Positions 25,060-33,386 of a stretch of DNA of 36,221 bases are shown piece by piece. The stretch lies in assembly GCA_002067325.1 (NCBI GenBank), contig MVQY01000172.1, forward strand, positions 1-36,221, read 5' to 3'. The stretch comes from Methanobacterium sp. PtaU1.Bin097. GTDB lineage: Archaea > Methanobacteriota > Methanobacteria > Methanobacteriales > Methanobacteriaceae. Each line of letters begins with the position of its first letter. Position 1 is the stretch's first letter. The notes below the pieces were generated by a model. That model was not told the DNA's origin, searched no databases, and saw only the letters and a program-made list of their open reading frames with translations. Position numbers and translations under genes: made by a program.

Positions 25060-25150
25060 TTTTATGTACCTTAATCTACATTATATATTATCTTTATCAT
25101 GCTTCAATGTATATATTTGTACTCTAAAGGTTTAAATAGTACAATAAATA
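25060..25150. promoter_or_regulatory. trpY-trpE promoters with TRP-box-like sites
   Basis: For trpE, AAAGG then TTTAAATA (25131-25138) look like BRE and TATA. Hexamers one base from TGTACA occur at 25065 (TGTACC), 25075 (TCTACA), 25108 (TGTATA), 25118 (TGTACT) and 25138 (AGTACA). Within each flank they are 10 or 20 bp apart, and the last overlaps the trpE TATA box. A TATATAAT on the minus strand (about 25081-25089) suits trpY. Confidence 0.7.
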
Positions 25151-25224
25151 TAGGTGGGACTAATCAATTTTTACAAGACAAAACCAATCTCAAAAAAATA
25201 GACGGGTAATTAACATGAAAGGCA

Positions 25225-26580
25225 GTGAATGTTTTTGGCGATTTAATCTTAAAAGAGCCCCAAACCATCAAACTAGAATTAGACTCACCATTTGAACTAT
25301 TCAAGAACATCTACCAGAACAACACCCACGCTTTCCTCCTGGAATCGATGGAAAGTGACAGTGGTATGGCTCGTTTTTCAGTCCTGGGATTTCAACCTTC
25401 CGCAATAATAAAAGCCCATGACAATGTGCTGGAGATAGAAAGAAACGGTACAAAAGAAGGGTATTATGTGGAAAATCCCTTCGATGAAATTGAAAAACTC
25501 ATATCCACATCCCATGGTAGGAAAGGATTCAGCGGAGGACTGGTGGGGTACGTCTCATACGAGGCCGTGAAGTACTTCGAACCAGTAGAAGTGGCCAGGA
25601 GCCCCTATCCTGATTTTGAATTTGGACTATTCCTGGATGGGATAGTTTTCGATAGGATCCGTAACCAGTGCCACTACGTGACCCTGGGTGAGGACAAATC
25701 CGATTACATAAAAGCCATAGCCAATGAGGAACATGAAATAGAGGATATCCAATTTAAAGAAGACGGATACCATTTCACCAAAGAACAATACGAAAATATG
25801 GTCCTCGAAGCTAAAGAGAAAATACTCGCCGGGGAAATATTCCAGAGCGTCATCAGTAACGCCCGGAAATTCAAAGTCTCCGGTAACAAGCTCTCATTCT
25901 ACAAGAAACTACGGGAAATAAACCCATCACCATACATGTACCATTTGAAACTGGGCGAGAAGGAGATCATCGGAAGCAGCCCGGAGATGCTGGTACGGGT
26001 TGAAAACGGTCAGGTAGAAACCTTCCCTCTGGCAGGGACCATAAAACGCGGCTCAACCCCAGGGGAAGATAGAAAACTGGAAGAAAAACTCCTAGCAGAT
26101 GAAAAGGAACGGGCAGAGCACCTCATGCTGGTAGATCTGGCAAGAAACGATGTGGGAAAAGTCAGTAACTTCGGCTCAGTGGAAGTCACCGATTACATGG
26201 GTATAAAGAAATTCTCACACGTACAGCACATCTACAGCAGGGTAATAGGCCAGTTAAGAAATGATAAAACTGCAGTGGATGCGTTCCAGGCCATATTCCC
26301 AGCAGGCACCCTCAGTGGTGCCCCTAAAATAAGGGCCATGGAGATAATCCACCAGCTCGAACAGGGCATACCCCGGGGACCATACGGCGGTGCGGTTGGC
26401 TACTTTTCACTGAACGGCAATGCTGATTTTGCGATAACCATCCGGACCATGGTCTGCGACGGAGACAACGCCAAAATTCAAGCCGGCGCCGGAATAGTCC
26501 ATGACTCGATACCTGAAAAGGAATACGTTGAGGGTAAAAACAAGGCATGTGCACTGGTAGATGCATTGAAGGGGAAGTGA
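25225..26580 (+). CDS. trpE: Anthranilate synthase component I
   Basis: Converts chorismate to anthranilate with ammonia from TrpG. The N domain holds LLES (38-41), the motif that binds tryptophan for feedback inhibition, so the enzyme is probably Trp-sensitive. The catalytic C half shows IFQSVISNARKF, IGSSPEMLVRVENG, PLAGTIKRG, DLARNDVGKVS, HIYSRVIGQL, FPAGTLSGAPKIRAMEII and IQAGAGIVHDS, all of the chorismate-binding family. Start is GTG 25225 (protein MNVFGD); an overlapping ATG at 25215 is in another frame. At 451 aa it is full length. It is the first gene of trpEGCFBAD; trpG begins 5 bp after its stop. Confidence 0.96.
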   Translation: MNVFGDLILKEPQTIKLELDSPFELFKNIYQNNTHAFLLESMESDSGMARFSVLGFQPSAIIKAHDNVLEIERNGTKEGYYVENPFDEIEKLISTSHGRKGFSGGLVGYVSYEAVKYFEPVEVARSPYPDFEFGLFLDGIVFDRIRNQCHYVTLGEDKSDYIKAIANEEHEIEDIQFKEDGYHFTKEQYENMVLEAKEKILAGEIFQSVISNARKFKVSGNKLSFYKKLREINPSPYMYHLKLGEKEIIGSSPEMLVRVENGQVETFPLAGTIKRGSTPGEDRKLEEKLLADEKERAEHLMLVDLARNDVGKVSNFGSVEVTDYMGIKKFSHVQHIYSRVIGQLRNDKTAVDAFQAIFPAGTLSGAPKIRAMEIIHQLEQGIPRGPYGGAVGYFSLNGNADFAITIRTMVCDGDNAKIQAGAGIVHDSIPEKEYVEGKNKACALVDALKGK

Positions 26581-26585
26581 ATAAG

Positions 26586-27161
26586 ATGATATTGATTATT
26601 GACAACTACGACTCATTCACCTATAACCTCTATCAGCTCATAGGGGAGATAGAAAGTGAGGTAACTGTCAGGAGAAATGATGAAGTAACCATAGAAGAGA
26701 TCCAGGAATTAAAACCAGAGGCCATAATTATCTCACCCGGACCTGGTAATCCCACTAATGAAAGGGACTTCGGTATCTGTTCCCGGGTAATCACGGAACT
26801 CGGAGGGGAAATACCCATATTGGGAGTGTGCCTGGGGCATCAGGGGATATTCGCCACCTTCGGTGGGGAAATAATCCGTACAGAGCCCGTGCACGGTAAG
26901 ACCAGTGATATATTACACAATGGTGATGAACTCTTCAGGGGAACCAGTAACCCTCTCATCGCTGCACGATACCATTCCTTACTTTGCAACAGCCAAACAG
27001 TACCGAAATGTATGGATGTTATAGCAGAAACAGATGACGGCCTGATAATGGCCATTAAACATAGAAGCAAGCCCATAATCGGCCTCCAGTTTCATCCGGA
27101 ATCTGTAGGTACAGATGAAGGAATAACTATACTTAAAAATTTCATGAAGGTGGGAGTATGA
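26586..27161 (+). CDS. trpG: Anthranilate synthase component II (glutamine amidotransferase)
   Basis: Class I glutamine amidotransferase that supplies ammonia to TrpE. It starts MILIIDNYDSFTYN, the standard opening, so I place the start at 26586 although the frame reads back to 26547 inside trpE. The catalytic triad is C82 in GVCLGHQ, H170 and E172 in FHPES; the oxyanion loop SPGPGNP (50-56) is intact. 191 aa, full length, and not fused to trpD or trpC as in some organisms. Its stop overlaps the trpC start codon (ATGA), consistent with coupled translation. Confidence 0.97.
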   Translation: MILIIDNYDSFTYNLYQLIGEIESEVTVRRNDEVTIEEIQELKPEAIIISPGPGNPTNERDFGICSRVITELGGEIPILGVCLGHQGIFATFGGEIIRTEPVHGKTSDILHNGDELFRGTSNPLIAARYHSLLCNSQTVPKCMDVIAETDDGLIMAIKHRSKPIIGLQFHPESVGTDEGITILKNFMKVGV

Positions 27162-27967
27162 TGGCACAACCCGTGAAATTTCAGGATATAATAAACCGGA
27201 GAAATGAAGTTTTAAGGAAAGAAAAATCTTACAAGCCAATAAAAGACCTTAAAAACAGCATAAAAAGGATCAAACTAAGGAAAAGCTTCAAAAACGCCCT
27301 AGACAAAGAAAAAGATATCTCTATAATCTGCGAATACAAACCGGCATCACCTTCACTGGGCCATATCTCCCATTTGAAAGTTGCAGACATCGTACCCCAA
27401 TTTGAAAATGGAGGGGCCAGTGCCGCGTCAATACTAACCGAGACATCCTACTTCAACAGCAGCATCGAGAACCTGAAGATTGCATGTAAGATAAGCAAGT
27501 TACCACTGCTCCGTAAGGATTTCATCATGGATGAATACCAGATCTACGAGTCCCGGGCAAGCGGTGCAAGTGCCGTGCTCCTTATGGCCGATGTATATCC
27601 CCACCTATCCGAGGGAATCGCCCTCACCAAGTATCTGGGAATGGATGCCCTGGTGGAATGTAAAAACAAGGAAGAAATAGAGAAAGCCCTGGATGCTGGG
27701 GTAGAGATAATAGGGATTAACAACCGGGACTTCACAGACTTTACCATCGACCTTAACCGGACCCGTGAGCTAGCAGAATATGTTCCCTCAAATGTGACCC
27801 TGATCTCAGAAAGCGGTGTAAAAACAGAAAGCGATGTGGAACTCCTGGCAAGCTTCGGTGCAGATGCCATACTCATTGGAACCAGCGTGATGAAATCAGA
27901 GAATATAAGCCAAAAATTAGTAGAACTAATGGCCACAGCGAAAAACAGCAGGACCAAGCGAAGATGA
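27158..27967 (+). CDS. trpC: Indole-3-glycerol phosphate synthase
   Basis: Closes the indole ring of carboxyphenylaminodeoxyribulose phosphate. TIM-barrel residues are recognisable: CEYKPASPSLG with Glu59 and Lys61, the catalytic KDF at Lys120, LVECKN, IGINNRDFTDFTIDL and LISESGV. The start ATG overlaps the trpG stop (ATGA); a second ATG three bases later is equally possible, and AAGGTGGGAG precedes both. A stand-alone enzyme, 269 aa, separate from TrpF unlike the E. coli fusion. The stop overlaps trpF by ATGA. Confidence 0.96.
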   Translation: MMAQPVKFQDIINRRNEVLRKEKSYKPIKDLKNSIKRIKLRKSFKNALDKEKDISIICEYKPASPSLGHISHLKVADIVPQFENGGASAASILTETSYFNSSIENLKIACKISKLPLLRKDFIMDEYQIYESRASGASAVLLMADVYPHLSEGIALTKYLGMDALVECKNKEEIEKALDAGVEIIGINNRDFTDFTIDLNRTRELAEYVPSNVTLISESGVKTESDVELLASFGADAILIGTSVMKSENISQKLVELMATAKNSRTKRR

Positions 27968-28623
27968 AAGTAAAGATATGCGGAATCACCAATGAAGAAG
28001 ATGTTAAAACCTGTGAACGAAACGGTACAGAACTCATCGGCTTTATAAACATCCCAAGATCCAAGAGGTTCATTGAAGTTGATGATATCCAAAAGTTAAC
28101 CGCGTATATGCAGGATAAAAGCAGGGCTGTCGTGGTAACTGAAACAGAAGATTTAGTTGAAGTTGAAAGTCTGATTGAATCCACGGGGATACAGTATTTG
28201 CAGTTCCATTCACAGTCAGCCGCTGAGCTCAAGAGGTTTAAGGAAAACAATCCACAGGTGAAGGTTATAAGAGCAGTTGGCATATCTGAAGTTATGGGAG
28301 AAGAAAAGAGTAAGGAGATTAATGACTATGCAAGTGTCTGTGATTATCTACTTTTTGACTACGAAGTTGCTGGTAAAAGTGGAGGAACCGGGAAACAGAT
28401 CCCACTGGAATTGGCGGTAAAAGCTGCAGAGGCTGCTCGAAAAAACTCACATGTCGGGTTGTTTTTAGCCGGCGGCATGGACAGCCACAGGATGAAGAGT
28501 GAAGGAAAAATCCTGGAAGATTTTTTTGATTATGTAGATGTAAACTCCGGCGTTGAAAACCAGCCCGGAGAGAAGGATGAAAATAAGATAATTGAATTTA
28601 TGAAGGTTATGAATAATTCATAA
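27964..28623 (+). CDS. trpF: Phosphoribosylanthranilate isomerase
   Basis: Amadori rearrangement of phosphoribosylanthranilate. The general base Cys6 is in MKVKICGITN and the general acid Asp132 in LLFDYEVAGKSGGTG, with the phosphate-binding SGGTG loop and LAGGMDS near the C terminus. 219 aa, full length. The central strand sequences (LIGFINIPRSKRFI, AVVVTETEDL) diverge from bacterial TrpF but hold the barrel pattern. Translation is coupled to trpC by a 4-base overlap; trpB follows after 30 bp with its own GAGGGAT ribosome site. Confidence 0.94.
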   Translation: MKVKICGITNEEDVKTCERNGTELIGFINIPRSKRFIEVDDIQKLTAYMQDKSRAVVVTETEDLVEVESLIESTGIQYLQFHSQSAAELKRFKENNPQVKVIRAVGISEVMGEEKSKEINDYASVCDYLLFDYEVAGKSGGTGKQIPLELAVKAAEAARKNSHVGLFLAGGMDSHRMKSEGKILEDFFDYVDVNSGVENQPGEKDENKIIEFMKVMNNS

Positions 28624-28653
28624 AAGTTCGAAATTTACAAAGAGGGATAAATT

Positions 28654-29835
28654 ATGATTTCCAAGGGAAAATTCGGTAAGTATGGAGGAGTATTCGTACC
28701 CGAACTTTTAATCCCTGCATTAGAGGAATTAGAAGCGGCTTACCTGAAGTATAAAGATGATGAAAAGTTCAACGATGAATTAGACTACTACTTGAAGGAC
28801 TTCGCTGGCAGGCCTACTGCCCTGTACTATGCAGAGAACCTATCTGGAAAATTAGGGTGTAAAATATACCTTAAAAGGGAGGATATGCTGCATACCGGTG
28901 CCCATAAAATAAACAACACCCTAGGACAGGGATTGTTAGCTAAATATATGGGTAAAACAAGGCTCATCGCCGAGACTGGTGCGGGGCAGCATGGTATTGC
29001 CACCGCTGTTGTTGGTGCTCTCTTAGGGATTCCCACCGAGGTTTACATGGGCAGTGAAGATGTGCAACGACAGAAACTAAACGTCTTCCGTATGGAACTT
29101 TCCGACGGCGTCGTATTACCCGTTGAAAGCGGCAGCCGTACCCTGAAAGATGCTATAAACGAGGCCATGCGAGACTGGATCACCAACGTGGACACCACCT
29201 ACTACCTCATCGGCTCCACCATGGGGCCTCATCCATACCCTACCATGGTGAAACATTTCCAGGCTGTCATAGGCCGGGAAACCAAGAAGCAGATCATGGA
29301 AAAAGAGGGTAAACTACCTGACACCATCATGGCCTGTGTTGGTGGTGGTAGTAATTCCATGGGAATCTTTTCCGCATTCGTTGAAGACGAAGAAGTGGAA
29401 TTAATTGGAGTTGAAGGGGGAGGAGATGGAATCGACAGTGGACATACAGGTGCCACCCTAACCATAGGAACAGAGGGAGTACTGCATGGCAGCCTCTCCT
29501 ACGTACTCCAAAATGATGATGGACAGATCAACGAGGCACATTCCGTCTCTGCAGGCCTGGACTACCCTGGGGTTGGACCGGAACACGCTTACCTGAAAGA
29601 CACCGGCCGGGCAAGCTACGATGCCGTCACTGATAAGGAAGCGCTTGAAAGCTTCAAGCTACTCAGTGAAACTGAGGGTATCATACCTGCCCTGGAAAGT
29701 GCCCACGCCATTGCCTACGCCAAGAAATATGCAGAAAAAGAGGAGAACAAAGGCAAAACAATTGTGATAAACCTTTCCGGTCGGGGAGACAAGGACATGG
29801 ACCTGGTTGCCAAAGAGATGGGTGTGGAAGTATGA
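28654..29835 (+). CDS. trpB: Tryptophan synthase beta chain (TrpB1)
   Basis: PLP enzyme that joins indole and serine. Lys85 in HTGAHKINNTLGQ is the PLP Schiff-base lysine; Glu107 in IAETGAGQHG is the catalytic acid; GGGSNSMG binds the cofactor phosphate. Its length (393 aa), the N-terminal KFGKYGGVFVPE and the pairing with trpA mark it as the TrpB1 type that works with an alpha subunit, not the stand-alone TrpB2. The stop overlaps the trpA start by ATGA. Confidence 0.97.
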   Translation: MISKGKFGKYGGVFVPELLIPALEELEAAYLKYKDDEKFNDELDYYLKDFAGRPTALYYAENLSGKLGCKIYLKREDMLHTGAHKINNTLGQGLLAKYMGKTRLIAETGAGQHGIATAVVGALLGIPTEVYMGSEDVQRQKLNVFRMELSDGVVLPVESGSRTLKDAINEAMRDWITNVDTTYYLIGSTMGPHPYPTMVKHFQAVIGRETKKQIMEKEGKLPDTIMACVGGGSNSMGIFSAFVEDEEVELIGVEGGGDGIDSGHTGATLTIGTEGVLHGSLSYVLQNDDGQINEAHSVSAGLDYPGVGPEHAYLKDTGRASYDAVTDKEALESFKLLSETEGIIPALESAHAIAYAKKYAEKEENKGKTIVINLSGRGDKDMDLVAKEMGVEV

Positions 29836-30647
29836 ATCAGGATATTGAAAGTTACCAGGAAATGTTCGCCCGGGTTAAAGATAATGGTGAAGGCGCCTTC
29901 ATCCCCTTCGTAGTAGTGGGAGACCCGGACTTTGAAACCAGCCTGGAGATAGTTAAGACCTACGTGGATAACGGGGCTGATGCACTGGAACTCGGATTCC
30001 CTTTCAGCGACCCCATAGCAGACGGACCCACAGTCCAGGCTGCAGATATAAGATCACTTAACTCAGGTATGACCACCCGGCGTGGATTTGAATTCATCAA
30101 GCGTATCCGTGAGTTTACCAACATCCCTCTAGGCCTTCTCGTTTATTATAACCTGATCTATAAGATGGGTGCCGATGAATTCTACAAAGCTGCCAAAGAA
30201 AGTGGGTTGAATGGCATATTAGCTGCTGATCTACCCCCTGAAGAAGCTGAAATCTTACTTGACACCGCGGATAAGTATGGTCTGGACCAGATCTTCATGG
30301 CTGCCCAGACAACCAGTAACGAAAGATTAGAAAAAATAGCAGAGATGTGCAGTGGCTTCCTCTACGTGGTGGCGGTGATGGGTGTTACCGGGGCCCGATC
30401 CGAACTGGCAGACACAACAGTTGAACTGGTGAGCCGGGTGAAGAGTCACAGTGACCTTCCACTGGCAGTTGGTTTTGGTATCTCCCGTCAAGAACATGTG
30501 AGGAATGTTCTCAGTGCCGGTTCAGATGGTGCAATCGTTGCCAGTGCATTGCTTAACATCATAGGGGAAAACCTCGAAAACAAAGAGGTTATGTTAACTA
30601 AAATAGGTAGTTTCTGCAGGGAGCTTAAGGAAGCAACCAGGAAATAG
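29832..30647 (+). CDS. trpA: Tryptophan synthase alpha chain
   Basis: Cleaves indole-3-glycerol phosphate and channels indole to TrpB. The catalytic pair is Glu53 and Asp64 in LELGFPFSDPIADGP, matching E49 and D60 of the classical enzyme. GVTGARSEL and the phosphate-binding GFGISRQEHV and GSDGAIVASALL are present. 271 aa, full length. The start overlaps the trpB stop. The stop codon TAG lies inside the first copy of a 17-bp direct repeat that ends in the gap before trpD. Confidence 0.97.
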   Translation: MNQDIESYQEMFARVKDNGEGAFIPFVVVGDPDFETSLEIVKTYVDNGADALELGFPFSDPIADGPTVQAADIRSLNSGMTTRRGFEFIKRIREFTNIPLGLLVYYNLIYKMGADEFYKAAKESGLNGILAADLPPEEAEILLDTADKYGLDQIFMAAQTTSNERLEKIAEMCSGFLYVVAVMGVTGARSELADTTVELVSRVKSHSDLPLAVGFGISRQEHVRNVLSAGSDGAIVASALLNIIGENLENKEVMLTKIGSFCRELKEATRK

Positions 30648-30671
30648 AAAACCAAACCAGGAAATAGAAAA
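30635..30671 (+). repeat. 17-bp direct repeat spanning the trpA stop codon
   Basis: AACCAGGAAATAGAAAA occurs at 30635-30651 and again at 30655-30671, a 20-bp period. The trpA stop TAG (30645-30647) is inside copy one in an AAATAG context; copy two holds the same AAATAG outside the gene. Confidence 0.85.
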
Positions 30672-30702
30672 TATTTATGAAAAATCTTTACGGTGAATTA
30701 CA

Positions 30703-31752
30703 GTGACCATTTCAAAATGTCTGGTGAAGGTCGTTGGTGGTGAAGACCTTACAGAGGAAGAAGCATACCAGTCCATGATGGACATCATGAAGGGTGAAGC
30801 CACCCATGCACAGACCGCCTCATTTTTAACCGCTCTATCCATTAAAGGCGAGACTGTAACCGAGATAACGGGTTTTGTCCGGGCCATGCGGGAGTCAAGC
30901 CTGAAGGTCCGCTCCACGAAAAATCCACTGGTCGATACCTGTGGAACTGGCGGTGACACCCTGAAGACCTTCAACGTCAGCACCGCCGCTGCCATCATAG
31001 CTGCAAGCTGTGGTGTTACCATAGCCAAGCACGGTAACCGGAGCATAACCAGTAAATGTGGCGGTGCAGATATACTGGAAGCCGTTGGGGTTAATATAAA
31101 CTGCAACGACCAGGAAGTAGAGTATTGCCTGGAAAACGCGGGTATTGGGTTCATGTTCGCCCCTGTATTCCACCCGGCAATGAAAAACGTAGCCCCGGTA
31201 AGGAATGAACTGGGAATTAGAACCGTCTTCAACATACTCGGACCCCTCACATCACCTGCAAATGCTGATATGCAACTTTTAGGTGTCTTTCATCCTGATT
31301 TAGTGGAACCATTAGCCCATGTACTTAACAATTTAGATGTGGAAAGGGCCATGGTGGTGCACGGCTTTGATTCAGAGGGTAACCCCGCCATGGATGAAAT
31401 ATCAACCGTGGGTAAAACCAGGGTCGCCCTACTTCGTGAAGGGAGTGTAGATTTATTGGAACTATATCCTGAAGACTTCGGCATAGAAAAGGCAGATGAA
31501 GAACACATCATTGCCCCGGACACCCTGGAAGAAAACATGGAAATATTCCAACGAGTTCTACGTGGAAAAATAGTTAGTCCTGCTGATGAGGCCCGGTTTA
31601 ATCTCTGCTTGGTGAATGTTGCGGCTATTTTATATATAGCAGGGAAGGCAGATAGTTTCACCAAGGGAATGGATGTTGCCCTGAAAGCGATAGAAGATGG
31701 CGAAGCCCTCAGACAACTTGATAAATTCATTGTAGCAAGTCAAAAAGGCTGA
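30703..31752 (+). CDS. trpD: Anthranilate phosphoribosyltransferase
   Basis: Transfers ribose 5-phosphate from PRPP to anthranilate, the second step of the pathway, though the gene is last in the operon. GTGGD (81-85) and KHGNR (109-113) are the PRPP and anthranilate signatures, followed by SKCGGADILEA and NILGPLTSPA. GTG at 30703 is preceded by GGTGA (30692-30696). 349 aa, full length and not fused to trpG. The 55-bp gap from trpA is the widest in the operon but contains no terminator. T-runs after its stop probably end the transcript. Confidence 0.96.
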   Translation: MTISKCLVKVVGGEDLTEEEAYQSMMDIMKGEATHAQTASFLTALSIKGETVTEITGFVRAMRESSLKVRSTKNPLVDTCGTGGDTLKTFNVSTAAAIIAASCGVTIAKHGNRSITSKCGGADILEAVGVNINCNDQEVEYCLENAGIGFMFAPVFHPAMKNVAPVRNELGIRTVFNILGPLTSPANADMQLLGVFHPDLVEPLAHVLNNLDVERAMVVHGFDSEGNPAMDEISTVGKTRVALLREGSVDLLELYPEDFGIEKADEEHIIAPDTLEENMEIFQRVLRGKIVSPADEARFNLCLVNVAAILYIAGKADSFTKGMDVALKAIEDGEALRQLDKFIVASQKG

Positions 31753-31767
31753 TGGCAATCTGAATAA

Positions 31768-31842
31768 TTTTTTGGTATAAATCGGATTTTTATCCCTTTA
31801 AATCCTTTTTAAGTCCTTAAAATTACCTATAGCCGATTTTTT
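31768..31842 (+). terminator. T-rich terminator region after the trp operon
   Basis: Four T-runs of five or six bases (31768-31773, 31787-31791, 31806-31810, 31837-31842) follow the trpD stop within 90 bp. Archaeal RNA polymerase ends transcription at such runs, with or without a hairpin. Confidence 0.55.
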
Positions 31843-31881
31843 AGTTTATCATTAAATAGTTGCGCTGTATATTTTGATTAT

Positions 31882-31959
31882 TCATACAGGCGCGTCACAG
31901 ATCTGGCAGGAAACCCAGTAGCACTCAGGACATTCACCTTCACCACAGGAAGTACCTGA
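31882..31959 (-). other. Cysteine-rich micro-ORF or gene fragment
   Basis: A GC-richer island in AT-rich DNA. The minus strand reads 25 codons before TGA, with five cysteines spaced C-x4-C-x2-C-x4-C-x2-C, ending CDAPV. The tight CPEC and CQIC pairs suggest a metal-binding knuckle. The frame is open upstream only to a TAA about 18 bases further, and there is no ATG, GTG or TTG in it, so it is either a fragment, a gene with an unusual start, or chance. I give no function. Confidence 0.3.
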
Positions 31960-32011
31960 AAAAATATTATTTTATTTTTATTTTCCCTTTTTTACACGTT
32001 TAAACTGTATT

Positions 32012-32042
32012 TAATTCTCCAATTTTAAGCTGTGGAGAATTA
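32012..32042. other. Hairpin with 9-bp perfect stem
   Basis: TAATTCTCC (32012-32020) and GGAGAATTA (32034-32042) pair perfectly around a 13-base loop. ATTTTAGC follows on the plus strand. It lies 260 bp beyond trpD and 50 bp upstream (minus strand sense) of the Cys-rich island. A terminator or small RNA element are both possible. Confidence 0.45.
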
Positions 32043-32215
32043 TTTTAGCAAAATTTTTAAAAATTTTTTCTAAACAGTTCAATAGGATACTTAACAATTT
32101 AGACAAATTTTTTTTAGGGTTGAAAATCAATTAATTGATAAATAACCTATTATTAATGGGTAAAAATTTAATTTAAAGAATTATCCAGCTAAAAATATAA
32201 AAAAGAAATAAAAAT

Positions 32216-32317
32216 GAGGTAATTATATGCTATAAAATTACCATCGCTCCACTTAAATATGTAGGATCAAGAGCATATAAACCTTTTGAAACTGATTTAA
32301 AATCAAAAGTAAATTAA
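32216..32317 (+). pseudogene. Start-stop remnant of a small gene
   Basis: A TATA-like AATATAAAA (32194-32202), a GAGGT ribosome site (32216-32220) and ATG (32227) are spaced as for a real gene, but the frame is ATG CTA TAA. Shifting the frame by one base at the start opens 29 codons (from 32228 to TAA 32315-32317) reading CYKITIAPLKYVGSRAY and ending KSKVN. That is what a small gene with a one-base lesion next to its start would look like. I do not recognise the product. Confidence 0.35.
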
Positions 32318-32363
32318 GTAATATTAAAAATAAAGCATTATCAAAGGGTTAAAATTAGAGAAA

Positions 32364-32440
<77 letters not shown>

Positions 32441-32554
32441 CCTACTTAATTCATGTATATTTAATTTTTAAAATAGCATTTATTGTAGTGTAGATGCTAG
32501 ATTAGTTTTCATCATATTTATACCTTTATTTTTAGGGAAACTATCCTTATTTAT

Positions 32555-33094
32555 TTATAGGTAACTCTTCAAGGTATTTAGAGATTCTTCAAACTCGTGG
32601 TTATCCAAAATTACAAAAATGGAATTTAACAGGACGGAACACACAGCCATGGATGTTCTCAGGAGTTCTATATCCTCTTTTAAGGTCTTCCATTTCTGGA
32701 CAGGCCGTGTCCTTTCCTGGTCGTTTATCCTGCGTTTTACAATCTGTTCGTAGCTGGATTCAACCAGGATGATGATATCCGGTTGGAGTATCTCCACAGG
32801 CAGGGAGATGAGATATCCCTCCCGGGACTTGTCCAGGCCGTGCAGATCAACCAGAACATTCTTCCAGTCACTTATCCTGGTGGCAGCTTCCTTCCAGATT
32901 TCATATTGCAAATCCAGGGGGAGTTTAAAGATTCCTTCCAGGGTGGATGCTATTCTCCTGTTTTTTGCAATTTCAAGCATCAACTCCCCGTAATTTATGT
33001 AACGATACCCTGAGGATGATGATGCTGCCCTGCAAAGTGATGTTTTACCTACACCTGGAACACCCACCACTGCGGCAAGGTTCCAGCGTCCCAT
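32555..33094 (-). CDS. Archaeal-type adenylate kinase (AdkA-like)
   Basis: P-loop nucleoside monophosphate kinase that interconverts AMP, ADP and ATP. The P-loop GVPGVGKT is at residues 11-18, and NYGELMLEIAK, VLVDLHGLDKSREGYL, LPVEILQPDIIILVE and RRINDQERTRP match the archaeal AdkA family, which is shorter in lid and distinct from bacterial Adk. 179 aa is slightly shorter than the usual 190 or so. It starts 1 bp after the stop of the DUF59 gene, so the two are co-transcribed. A family-level call as P-loop kinase is secure; strict AMP specificity is inferred. Confidence 0.85.
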   Translation of the reverse strand: MGRWNLAAVVGVPGVGKTSLCRAASSSSGYRYINYGELMLEIAKNRRIASTLEGIFKLPLDLQYEIWKEAATRISDWKNVLVDLHGLDKSREGYLISLPVEILQPDIIILVESSYEQIVKRRINDQERTRPVQKWKTLKEDIELLRTSMAVCSVLLNSIFVILDNHEFEESLNTLKSYL

Positions 33095-33095
33095 T

Positions 33096-33386
33096 TTATT
33101 TGTTCACCATTTCACATATGGCATCCGCCATCATGTGTCCTTTGACTATGATCTCTGCCTTGTCGATTTCTTCCAGGCTTTCTGCTGCTAATCTGGCCTG
33201 CATGGCTATGTTAGCTGCACTCATACATCCCGGGTTGGTGGGTATAATCTCTATTTTAGCTGTTTTTTCAGCTTCGTTGACTTCTATGTTGCCTACAATG
33301 CCCATCTCCGCTATACTGATTCCCATATGTGGATCTGGGATTTTTGCTAATTCTTCCCTTATTTTATTCACTAGTTCTTCTGACAT
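33096..33386 (-). CDS. MIP18/DUF59-family Fe-S assembly protein
   Basis: A 96-residue single-domain protein of the family that includes SufT, PaaD and MIP18, involved in iron-sulfur cluster assembly or delivery. The family hallmarks are IPDPHMGISIAEMGIVGNIEV and the conserved Cys in PTNPGCMSAANIAMQA, which can hold a cluster or metal. GAGGTAATAATT precedes the start. It is directly followed by the adenylate kinase gene. The client protein is unknown; in a methanogen there are many Fe-S targets. Confidence 0.85.
   Translation of the reverse strand: MSEELVNKIREELAKIPDPHMGISIAEMGIVGNIEVNEAEKTAKIEIIPTNPGCMSAANIAMQARLAAESLEEIDKAEIIVKGHMMADAICEMVNK

Noticed and set aside
25215..25295. A 26-codon frame overlapping the trpE start with one Trp codon, as a possible leader peptide
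   Set aside because: It has a single Trp codon, overlaps trpE without a following terminator or antiterminator fold, and the TrpY boxes already explain control.
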